A DNA stretch of 5,661 nt from Halomonas sp. (GTDB lineage: Bacteria > Pseudomonadota > Gammaproteobacteria > Pseudomonadales > Halomonadaceae): NCBI GenBank assembly GCA_003560175.1, contig PWIZ01000302.1, forward strand, positions 1-5,661, in the 5' to 3' direction. This document shows positions 1 to 5,031 of this stretch, piece after piece. The position numbers and the translations under genes are program-made. The notes beneath the pieces are model-generated. The model saw only the letters and a list, made by a program, of their open reading frames with translations, did not search any database and was not told where the DNA came from. The first letter of the stretch is position 1. Each line of letters starts with the position of its first letter.

Positions 1-37
1 CGACTTCATCGTGCCGAGAAGATGGCGCTGACGCACC

Positions 38-57
38 GCCTTGGCGTTCGCCAAGGC
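38..57. terminator. Perfect 9-bp hairpin downstream of folX
   Basis: GCCTTGGCG (38-46) and CGCCAAGGC (49-57) form a perfect stem around a TT dinucleotide, so the real loop would open the last pair. It lies about 100 nt beyond the folX stop codon. Neither strand shows a T-run after the stem, so it does not look like a classic intrinsic terminator. It may end the folE-folX transcript, end a gene arriving from the left on the plus strand, or be part of the repeat-like structure beside it. Confidence 0.4.
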
Positions 58-71
58 TCGCCGCTTGACTA

Positions 72-106
72 GCGCATCACGCTACGCGTCGATGCGTAGG
101 ATGCGC
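72..106. repeat. Long imperfect palindrome, REP-like
   Basis: GCGCATC (72-78) pairs with GATGCGC (100-106), and CTACGC (82-87) pairs with GCGTAG (94-99). This makes a 13-bp stem with a 3-nt bulge (79-81) and a 6-nt loop (88-93). The motif GTAG followed by GATGCGC resembles the GTAG-headed REP elements dispersed between genes in many gammaproteobacteria. Whether it recurs elsewhere in this genome cannot be seen here. It could equally be a transcript-end structure for folX. Positions 1-155 hold no gene I can support. Confidence 0.4.
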
Positions 107-155
107 GGCTGAGTTGCTCAAAGCGACAGGGCCCTCGGTAACCAGGATTGACCGT

Positions 156-566
156 TCAGGGGGTGCGGCGTGACTCACGACTGGCGGACAGGGTGATCGA
201 GACCGAGTCGGCAAAGCGAAGTGCATGGGGCTTGTCGATCTCCACCTGGGCGGTAAGCACCTGATCATGGCCCATGACCAGGTCCAGCACCTCGCGGGTC
301 ATGCGCTCGAGGAGCAAAAACCGATTGCCTTCCACGTGGGCGATCACCTGCTTGGTGATGGTGCGATAGTTGAGCGCCTGCTCGATATGGTTGAAGGCCA
401 CCGCCTTGTCGGCGCGGTAGCGAATCACCGCGTTGATCACCACGTCCTGACGGTTCTGGATCTCCTCCTCCTTGATCCCGATATGGGTCCTCATACGGAG
501 GTTCTTGATTCGGATCGTGGCCAGATCGTGATCGAAGTGCTGGTCATCGATGGCGTGCAGTGGCAT
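156..566 (-). CDS. folX: Dihydroneopterin triphosphate 2'-epimerase FolX
   Basis: 136 residues. FolX epimerises 7,8-dihydroneopterin triphosphate to dihydromonapterin triphosphate in the cytoplasm, leading to tetrahydromonapterin, a cofactor of phenylalanine hydroxylase in some proteobacteria. The sequence follows E. coli FolX as I recall it: [18 protein letters not shown] near residues 18-35, [13 protein letters not shown] (38-50), ALNYRT (64-69) and the signature [15 protein letters not shown] (109-123). E34 and K112 match the acid and lysine positions of the aldolase/epimerase fold. The [13 protein letters not shown] ending favours FolX over its paralogue FolB. About a dozen N-terminal residues exceed the E. 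coli protein, but a good Shine-Dalgarno supports this start. It lies 25 nt downstream of folE and is probably co-transcribed with it. The assignment is strong. Confidence 0.93.
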   Translation of the reverse strand: MPLHAIDDQHFDHDLATIRIKNLRMRTHIGIKEEEIQNRQDVVINAVIRYRADKAVAFNHIEQALNYRTITKQVIAHVEGNRFLLLERMTREVLDLVMGHDQVLTAQVEIDKPHALRFADSVSITLSASRESRRTP

Positions 567-573
567 GGCCGAT

Positions 574-579
574 CTCCTT
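574..579 (-). promoter_or_regulatory. Shine-Dalgarno of folX
   Basis: On the minus strand AAGGAG stands 7 nt before the ATG at 566. It lies in the 25-nt gap after the folE stop codon. This fixes the folX start despite the N-terminal extension and shows independent ribosome loading within the folE-folX transcript. Confidence 0.8.
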
Positions 580-591
580 GGCGGTTGAGCC

Positions 592-1149
592 TCAGCGTGC
601 GCTGACCAGGGTCAGGAACTCTTGGCGGGTGGACGGGTTGTCGCGGAAGGCGCCGAGCATCACCGAGGAGGTCATGCTGGAGTTCTGCTTTTCCACGCCC
701 CGCATCATCATGCATAGATGCTTGGCCTCGATCACCACCGCTACGCCGCGGGAGTTGGTCACCTGCTGCACCGCCTCGGCGATCTGGCGAGTCAGGTTCT
801 CCTGGATCTGCATGCGGCGGGCAAACATGTCCACGATGCGCGCAAACTTGGAGAGCCCCAGCACCCTGCCGCTGGGCAGATAGGCGATATGGCACTTGCC
901 GATGAAGGGCAGGAGATGATGCTCACACATGGAATAGAGCTCGATGTCCTTGACCAGCACCATCTCGTCGGTCTCCGACTCGAATACGGCGCCGTTGACG
1001 ATCTCCTCAAGGGACTGCAGGTAGCCATGATTCAGGAACTGCATTGCCTTGGCAGCGCGCTTGGGCGTGTCACGCAGGCCCTCTCTTTCCGGATCCTCGC
1101 CGAGAGCAAGCAAGATTTGTCGGTAGTGGTTGGCGATTTCTTCGGTCAT
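592..1149 (-). CDS. folE: GTP cyclohydrolase I (type IA, zinc-dependent)
   Basis: 185 residues. It converts GTP to 7,8-dihydroneopterin triphosphate and formate, the first step of folate and pterin synthesis. The zinc ligands are C75 and H78 in [10 protein letters not shown] (73-82) and C146 in HLCMMMRG (144-151). Their spacing matches E. coli C110, H113 and C181. Other family stretches are GLRDTPKR (24-31), [15 protein letters not shown] (98-112) and TRQEFL (174-179). The protein is shorter than E. coli FolE (222 residues) and lacks part of its N-terminal extension, as in many Pseudomonas-type FolE proteins. The ATG at 1149 is followed by MTEEIANHY and preceded by AGGA 11 nt upstream. Its pairing with folX suggests a role in monapterin supply, perhaps alongside another folE elsewhere. 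That last point is inference. Confidence 0.96.
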   Translation of the reverse strand: MTEEIANHYRQILLALGEDPEREGLRDTPKRAAKAMQFLNHGYLQSLEEIVNGAVFESETDEMVLVKDIELYSMCEHHLLPFIGKCHIAYLPSGRVLGLSKFARIVDMFARRMQIQENLTRQIAEAVQQVTNSRGVAVVIEAKHLCMMMRGVEKQNSSMTSSVMLGAFRDNPSTRQEFLTLVSAR

Positions 1150-1171
1150 CGTAGGGCCCGTCCTGGTCGCT

Positions 1172-1198
1172 TTTCATGTACAGTATATATACATGAAA
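1172..1198. promoter_or_regulatory. 9-bp perfect inverted repeat, candidate folE operator
   Basis: TTTCATGTA (1172-1180) and TACATGAAA (1190-1198) are perfect inverted arms around a 9-nt AT-rich spacer. The repeat covers the candidate folE -10 box and ends 23 bp before the start codon. This geometry fits a repressor site. I do not recognise the regulator: the pattern matches neither LexA (CTGT-N8-ACAG) nor the Zur box, and it is one base shorter than a TyrR/PhhR-type TGTAAA-N6-TTTACA site. Confidence 0.55.
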
Positions 1199-1211
1199 TC
1201 GATTGTGTATA
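1182..1211 (-). promoter_or_regulatory. Candidate sigma-70 promoter of folE-folX
   Basis: On the minus strand a -10 box TATACT (1182-1187, 5 of 6 to TATAAT) follows a -35-like TATACA (1206-1211, 4 of 6 to TTGACA) at 18-bp spacing. The predicted transcription start is about 25-30 nt before the ATG. The -10 box sits inside the inverted repeat. The AT-rich tract makes other hexamer choices possible. Confidence 0.5.
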
Positions 1212-1326
1212 ACCTAGTGTGCCTTGAGTTCGCATTCTAGCGCAAGCCCTACCGCGGCGCAGTTCCGCTGCGTGACAACCTGCCGCACCCTGCGACCCCG
1301 GTGAACGGCAGGGCTCCTTGTCCCTG

Positions 1327-1335
1327 TGCTAGAAT
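1327..1335 (+). promoter_or_regulatory. Extended -10 promoter of the exported-protein gene
   Basis: TGC followed by TAGAAT (1330-1335) matches the extended -10 form TGnTATAAT with one mismatch. No convincing -35 hexamer lies 16-18 bp upstream, as is common for extended -10 promoters. Transcription would start near 1342, giving a leader of about 36 nt before the ATG at 1378. The rest of the divergent region (1199-1326) holds only weak short hairpins. Confidence 0.5.
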
Positions 1336-1377
1336 CGTGGTTTTCATGCAGTGTACGACTTCTTCCGAGAGCTCGAG

Positions 1378-1923
1378 ATGACCAAGACACCCACGATTCT
1401 GCTGCTGGCCGCCCTGTTTACCCCGTCTCTGGCGCTGGCTGCGACCCTGGAACTTCCCGCCGAAGCACGACTCGAGGTGCAGGTAATCGATTCGCTCATT
1501 CTGGACCAGGATGAGTCACGCCACGACGATATCCTGCTGCGTCCGGTTGCCAACGGTCAGGGTTCCTACCAACTGCCAAGCCACTGCGTCATGGTGGGCG
1601 ATGCTCGGCTCGAGGGTGAGCGGGTGCGCATCACGACCAAGTCCGTGACCTGCATCGCCACCGAGGGCAGCGACAGCGAGATCTATAGCGGTGAGATCTC
1701 GGCGGCCGCCTATGGCGCTGATGGCAATTTCGGGATTCCCGCCTGCGAGGGTGGGCGCTGCGAGGTCACTCCCGAGCAGACCTTCGAGCTGCGGCTGGCC
1801 AGCGAGCTGGCCATCGAAGAGCAGGAGAACCTCTCCGAGCGGATCAACCTTCAGCGCCGCCAGGCCGAGGGTGCCGGGGTCGCCAACCCGATCCCCGCCG
1901 AGCGCCCCGATCCCGATCAGTGA
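1378..1923 (+). CDS. Exported four-cysteine protein, VirB10/TraB-like stretch
   Basis: 181 residues from the ATG at 1378. This start places a clean Sec signal peptide at the N-terminus: basic MTK, hydrophobic ILLLAALF, then ALA with cleavage after A21 or A22. An upstream GTG at 1351 is in frame, but it would put charged residues before the signal peptide and lies close to the expected transcript start. The mature protein has four cysteines (C70, C92, C123, C128), enough for two disulfides, and no lipobox, so it is probably periplasmic. Residues 66-122 (LPSHC, LEGERVRITTKSVTC, then an AAYGADGNFGI segment) recall the VirB10/TraB family pattern of a cysteine strand, an 'SERVYIRL' strand, a second cysteine and 'GEDGKxGxRG'. 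Residues 142-166 look helical and charged, and the tail is proline-rich. The function is unknown. No secretion genes are adjacent, and it faces srkA convergently. Confidence 0.75.
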   Translation: MTKTPTILLLAALFTPSLALAATLELPAEARLEVQVIDSLILDQDESRHDDILLRPVANGQGSYQLPSHCVMVGDARLEGERVRITTKSVTCIATEGSDSEIYSGEISAAAYGADGNFGIPACEGGRCEVTPEQTFELRLASELAIEEQENLSERINLQRRQAEGAGVANPIPAERPDPDQ

Positions 1924-1941
1924 TTTCTCGACCGTCGATGC

Positions 1942-1971
1942 CATGGCGCCCCCTCTCGAGGGGGCGCCATG
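1942..1971. terminator. 13-bp perfect hairpin between convergent genes
   Basis: CATGGCGCCCCCT (1942-1954) pairs perfectly with AGGGGGCGCCATG (1959-1971) around a CTCG tetraloop. It begins 18 nt after the stop of the exported-protein gene and 36 nt beyond the srkA stop. It can therefore end both transcripts. No T-run follows on either strand, so it is either a U-poor terminator, common in GC-rich genomes, or an RNA-stabilising 3' structure. Confidence 0.7.
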
Positions 1972-2007
1972 CGTTGTGGCTTGGGCAGGGGCTTAAGCAC
2001 GACGGGC

Positions 2008-2994
2008 TCAGGCCAGCCAGCGAGGGGCACGCTCGAGAACCTGCCGCTGCTGCTCCAGGGAGCGGATCTGACCGTCCCAGTAGCCCTCATCGGCGAGCCA
2101 GGGAAAGGCTGCCGGAAAGGCCGGATCCTCCCAGCGAGCCACCAGCCAGGCACTGTGGCGCAGTAGACGCAGGGCGCGCAGCGGCTCCATCAAGGCAAGC
2201 TCACTGCGGTCGAACTCGCGCTGTTCCTCGTACCCCTCCATGACCTCCGAGAGTTGCATGTGGCGCTCCTCGGGCTGCTCGGCGGTAATCAGCATCCACA
2301 GATCCTGCACCGCCGGAGCCATCAGGCAGTCATCGAAGTCCACCAGCGCAAAGTGATCGTCGCGCCCCAGGATATTGCCGATATGGCAGTCGCCGTGGAC
2401 GCGAATCGCCTGCTCGGCCGACCAGGCGAAATCCGCCAGTCGTTCGTGGAGCGCATCGGTGACCCGCGCGTAGGCATCACGCTGCCGCCGACCCAGCCAG
2501 GCACTGGCCAGCACCCGGTCACGGGCCTCCCGAACCATGGCGTCCAGATCCATGGCCCCGCGATGGACAAAACTCCCGCGCTCACCCACGGCATGAACGG
2601 CGCCAATCAGCTCGCCAAGGGCGAACAGATGCGCCGGATTCTCCAGTTCCGGGGCCTGGCCCGGCAGACAGGGAAAGAGCGAGAACCGAAAGCCCTCGGC
2701 GCGGTGCAGGCTGCGACCCTCGGCATCGCGCCAGGGGGCCGCCACCGCGACCCCGGCCGCCACGAGCTCGGCCAGGAAATCGTGCTCTTCCTGGATCCGC
2801 GCATCGCTCCAGCGCTCCGGACGGTAGAACTTCACCACCCAGCGACGACGCTCCTCGTCATGCACCAGATAGACGCGGTTCTCGTAGCTATTGAGGGTAA
2901 AAGGCTCACCCGGCAGCCAGAAACCCAGCGATTCCACCGCCGCCACCACCCGAGCGGGAGAGAGGGTAGCAAAGGGGTGAGGCGAAATTTCCAT
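2008..2994 (-). CDS. srkA: Stress response kinase A (SrkA/YihE)
   Basis: 328 residues from the ATG at 2994, the same length as I recall for E. coli YihE. An in-frame TTG at 3015 would add seven residues but lacks a ribosome site. SrkA is a cytoplasmic Ser/Thr kinase with a choline-kinase/APH-type fold, linked in E. coli to protection from stress-induced death. Visible signatures are LNSYENRVY (34-42), VVKFYRPERW (53-62), the catalytic loop HGDCHIGNIL (200-209, D202 and N207), the metal-binding VDFDD (218-222, D219), PAVQDLWML (227-235) and PLRALRLLRHSAWL (271-284). Near the end, RWEDPAFP and PWLADEGYW match the family. In E. coli this gene precedes dsbA; here downstream there is a terminator and a convergent gene. 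comF lies upstream on the same strand. No clear promoter is visible in the short gap. Confidence 0.95.
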   Translation of the reverse strand: MEISPHPFATLSPARVVAAVESLGFWLPGEPFTLNSYENRVYLVHDEERRRWVVKFYRPERWSDARIQEEHDFLAELVAAGVAVAAPWRDAEGRSLHRAEGFRFSLFPCLPGQAPELENPAHLFALGELIGAVHAVGERGSFVHRGAMDLDAMVREARDRVLASAWLGRRQRDAYARVTDALHERLADFAWSAEQAIRVHGDCHIGNILGRDDHFALVDFDDCLMAPAVQDLWMLITAEQPEERHMQLSEVMEGYEEQREFDRSELALMEPLRALRLLRHSAWLVARWEDPAFPAAFPWLADEGYWDGQIRSLEQQRQVLERAPRWLA

Positions 2995-3037
2995 GTGGGC
3001 AGTCCCGGCAGTCAAAAAAGCATGCTAACAGAGCCGT

Positions 3038-3058
3038 CGGCTTTCCTGCAGAAAGCCG
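3038..3058 (-). terminator. Hairpin directly after comF
   Basis: CGGCTTTC (3038-3045) and GAAAGCCG (3051-3058) form a perfect 8-bp stem with a 5-nt loop, starting on the nucleotide after the comF stop. On the minus strand a run of six T (3014-3019) follows only about 18 nt later, so termination is uncertain. It may attenuate read-through from comF into srkA. Confidence 0.45.
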
Positions 3059-3832
3059 TCAGGCTTCCTGCAGCGGCGTGCGCGCGACCGCCCAGGCCTC
3101 GACCTCCCGGGCACCGGCCGCACGGCAGGCCACGGCCAGGGCTCCGAGGGTCGCCCCGGTGGTCATCACGTCATCCAGCAGCACCACCCGGTACGGCAAC
3201 GCTGCCTCGATGACGAAGGCACCGCTCAGATTGCGACGGCGCTCCTCGCGGTCCAGTCCGCGCTGGGTCGGCGTATTTCGCCGCCGCTGAGCGCGCACCA
3301 GCGGCAGTTGAAGCCGGCGAGCCAGGCGCCGCGCCAGCCACTCGGCCTGATCGAAGCCTCGCTCCCGTGCGCGCCGGGGGTGCAGCGGCACCGGCACCAG
3401 AGCTTCCGGCCAGGCCAGCGCCGCCTCGGGCAGGCCGGCCTCGAGCAGCGCCAGCAGCACCGCCCCGGCCCGGGGTGAGCCTGAAAACTTGAACCGCTGC
3501 ATCAACCCGGCCACCTCCTGCGCGTAGCGCAGCGGCACTCGGCTGCGATCGAAGGACGGCGGGTCACGCAGGCAGCGTCCGCATGGCCTTGCCTGGAGCC
3601 GCCCGAGCAGGGGTTCGGCGCAGCGCGGACAGGCCGGCAGGTTCCAGGGCAGCGCGGCGAAGCAGGTCCCGCACCAGGGGTGCGCCTGCTCGGCGATCCC
3701 CAGGCAGAATGCACAGCGTCCGGGGAGCTGGCGGCGCAGCCACTGGTCAACTCCAAATCCCGCCCGGGTTGACAACGCCCGCCACTGGGATAGGCTTGCC
3801 GTCAACTTATTCATTTCGACAAAGTTGACCAT
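3059..3832 (-). CDS. comF: ComF/GntX-family phosphoribosyltransferase-like protein
   Basis: 257 residues from the ATG at 3832. ComF proteins join an N-terminal zinc-finger-like part to a type I phosphoribosyltransferase domain. They are linked to DNA uptake during transformation, with E. coli GntX needed for use of DNA as nutrient; the enzymatic activity is not established. Four CxxC pairs are visible: C40/C43, C54/C57, C68/C71 and C84/C87. The PRTase part shows [18 protein letters not shown] (147-164), [18 protein letters not shown] (185-202) and the PRPP loop [14 protein letters not shown] (216-229). The start is uncertain: the ATG at 3832 has GGGGG 7 nt upstream, an internal ATG lies at 3814 and a TTG at 3775. 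The first 35 or so residues lie over the bioB promoter and operators and show no family motif. It is divergent from bioB and upstream of srkA. Confidence 0.9.
   Translation of the reverse strand: MVNFVEMNKLTASLSQWRALSTRAGFGVDQWLRRQLPGRCAFCLGIAEQAHPWCGTCFAALPWNLPACPRCAEPLLGRLQARPCGRCLRDPPSFDRSRVPLRYAQEVAGLMQRFKFSGSPRAGAVLLALLEAGLPEAALAWPEALVPVPLHPRRARERGFDQAEWLARRLARRLQLPLVRAQRRRNTPTQRGLDREERRRNLSGAFVIEAALPYRVVLLDDVMTTGATLGALAVACRAAGAREVEAWAVARTPLQEA
3744..3775. promoter_or_regulatory. BirA-like biotin operator, distal site
   Basis: TGGTCAACT (3744-3752) and GGTTGACAA (3767-3775) are separated by 14 nt. The known BirA box is TTGTAAACC, 14-15 nt, GGTTTACAA; the right half matches 8 of 9 and the left half 6 of 9. 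The right half contains the perfect -35 hexamer of the bioB promoter, so bound BirA would block RNA polymerase. The site also lies within the comF reading frame as annotated. Confidence 0.6.
3769..3796 (+). promoter_or_regulatory. Candidate bioB promoter
   Basis: A perfect -35 hexamer TTGACA (3769-3774) is followed after 16 bp by TAGGCT (3791-3796), a weak -10 (3 of 6). Transcription would start near 3803, giving a leader of about 42 nt before the bioB ATG. The BirA-like dyads overlap the -35 box and the start point. Confidence 0.5.
3799..3831. promoter_or_regulatory. BirA-like biotin operator, proximal site
   Basis: GTCAACTT (3801-3808) and AAGTTGAC (3822-3829) are perfect 8-bp inverted arms. 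Framed as BirA half-sites, CCGTCAACT and AGTTGACCA are 15 nt apart, within the known 14-15 nt range. The match to the consensus is weaker (5 and 6 of 9), but the GTCAAC/GTTGAC core is the same as at the distal site. It covers the predicted bioB transcription start and the ATG at 3832 taken for comF. Confidence 0.55.
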
Positions 3833-3844
3833 AAGCGAGCCCCC

Positions 3845-4999
3845 ATGTTCGATGCAAGCGATGCGACCTCGACCGCCGATGCCTTGACCCTAGCCGCCAC
3901 GGCCCAGCCCCGCCACGACTGGCGCCTCGACGAGATCGAGGCGCTCTTTGCCCTGTCCTTCAACGACCTGCTGTTCCATGCTCAGCGGGTGCACCGCGCC
4001 CACTTCGACCCCAACGCCGTGCAGGTCTCCACCCTGCTCTCGATCAAGACCGGCGCCTGCCCGGAGGACTGCAAGTACTGCCCCCAGTCGGGCCACTACA
4101 GCACCGGGCTCGGAAAGGAGAAGCTGCTCGAGATCGAGAAGGTGGTGGAGCAGGCCGAGGCAGCGAAAGCGGCCGGCGCCAGCCGGTTCTGCATGGGCGC
4201 GGCCTGGAAGAGCCCGCGGGAGAAGGACCTGGAGGCGGTGCTGGAGATGGTGCGCCGGGTCAAGGCGCTGGGGCTCGAGACCTGCATGACCCTGGGGATG
4301 GTGGACAACGGCCAGGCCGGGCGCCTGGCCGAAGCGGGGCTCGACTACTACAACCACAACCTCGACACCTCGCCGGAGTACTACGGCGAGATTATCACCA
4401 CCCGCACCTACGCCGACCGCCTTGAGACCCTGGGCCATGTTCGCGAGGCGGGCATGAAGGTGTGTTCCGGCGGGATCCTGGGGATGGGTGAGGCGCCCCG
4501 GGACCGCGCCGCCCTGCTCCAGCAGCTGGTGCGGCTCGAGCCACACCCGGAATCGGTGCCCATCAACATGCTGGTCAAGGTGCCGGGCACTCCCCTGGAG
4601 CACGTGGAGGACCTGGACCCCATCGAGTTTATCCGCGCCATCGCCGTGGCACGCATCCTGATGCCGAAAAGCCATGTGCGTCTCTCCGCCGGCCGCGAGC
4701 AGATGAACGAATCCACTCAGGCGCTGGCCTTCCTGGCCGGGGCCAATTCCATCTTCTACGGCGAGCGGCTGCTAACCACCGCCAATCCCCAGGCACAGCT
4801 CGACCGGGCTTTGTTCGCCAAGCTGGGCCTGCACCCGGAGCGACGCGACACCTGCGTCGATGACACCCAGGTGCAGGCCAGGGTGCAGACAAGAGTGGAA
4901 GCCGAGATCGAGGCCGACCTGGCCCGCCGGGCGAGCCGGCAGGCCGCCGCCCGGGCCAGCGAGCTGGCCTACGACGCCAGCAGCGCCAGCGTCGACTGA
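3845..4999 (+). CDS. bioB: Biotin synthase
   Basis: 384 residues. BioB is a radical SAM enzyme that inserts sulfur into dethiobiotin to form biotin, the last step of the pathway, in the cytoplasm. The 4Fe-4S ligands C72, C76 and C79 lie in CPEDCKYC. The 2Fe-2S ligands C116 (RFCMGAAW), C147 (ETCMTLG), C207 (KVCSGGI) and R279 (VRLSAGRE) keep exactly the E. coli spacing (C97, C128, C188, R260 relative to C53). [12 protein letters not shown] (169-180) and [12 protein letters not shown] (301-312) are family stretches. It is longer than E. coli BioB (346 residues): about 19 extra N-terminal residues and a low-complexity Ala/Arg/Glu-rich tail from about residue 342. The ATG at 3845 follows a weak AAGCGAG. 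An in-frame alternative start is not obvious. bioF follows after 2 nt, so the two are co-transcribed, probably under BirA control. Confidence 0.98.
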   Translation: MFDASDATSTADALTLAATAQPRHDWRLDEIEALFALSFNDLLFHAQRVHRAHFDPNAVQVSTLLSIKTGACPEDCKYCPQSGHYSTGLGKEKLLEIEKVVEQAEAAKAAGASRFCMGAAWKSPREKDLEAVLEMVRRVKALGLETCMTLGMVDNGQAGRLAEAGLDYYNHNLDTSPEYYGEIITTRTYADRLETLGHVREAGMKVCSGGILGMGEAPRDRAALLQQLVRLEPHPESVPINMLVKVPGTPLEHVEDLDPIEFIRAIAVARILMPKSHVRLSAGREQMNESTQALAFLAGANSIFYGERLLTTANPQAQLDRALFAKLGLHPERRDTCVDDTQVQARVQTRVEAEIEADLARRASRQAAARASELAYDASSASVD

Positions 5000-5000
5000 A

Positions 5001-5031
5001 CATGAGCCTGAGCATGAGCCTGAGCATGAGC
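5001..5031 (+). repeat. 12-bp tandem repeat at the bioF start
   Basis: The unit CATGAGCCTGAG occurs perfectly at 5001-5012 and 5013-5024 and is followed by a partial copy CATGAGC (5025-5031). Each copy carries an ATG in the bioF frame, at 5002, 5014 and 5026, encoding MSLS-MSLS-MSSD. The unit is a multiple of three, so copy-number change would keep the frame. Confidence 0.9.

Noticed and set aside
1..9. Start of a minus-strand gene (ATG at 9-7) such as folM downstream of folX
   Set aside because: Only three codons fall in the window and there is no Shine-Dalgarno before them.
1..31. C-terminus of a plus-strand gene (frame 2 ends at a TGA at 29-31; frame 1 is open to a TAG at 70-72)
   Set aside because: Only 9 to 23 codons are visible, with no recognisable motif. 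The hairpin after it is suggestive but not enough for a gene call.
225..605. Long plus-strand open frame opposite folX
   Set aside because: It is the antisense shadow of folX, which has clear family signatures and its own ribosome site.
1171..1198. LexA (SOS) box, TyrR/PhhR box or Zur box upstream of folE
   Set aside because: The AT-rich core and the CAGTATATATA string suggest LexA at first sight, but CTGT-N8-ACAG is not present on either strand. TGTACA and TATACA are 5, not 6, bases apart for TyrR/PhhR. The arms are TTTC/GAAA, in the reverse sense of the Zur GAAATG/CATTTC pattern.
1351..1377. GTG at 1351 as the start of the exported-protein gene
   Set aside because: It would prepend MYDFFRELE to a complete signal peptide and lies about 9 nt from the predicted transcription start, leaving no room for a ribosome site.
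2254..3213. Plus-strand open frame of about 319 codons opposite srkA and comF
   Set aside because: It has no family signature and lies across two well-identified minus-strand genes; long antisense frames are common in GC-rich DNA.
3890..4675. Minus-strand open frame of about 261 codons opposite bioB
   Set aside because: Its composition mirrors bioB in reverse, with Val/His/Leu runs and no motif. bioB is unambiguous.
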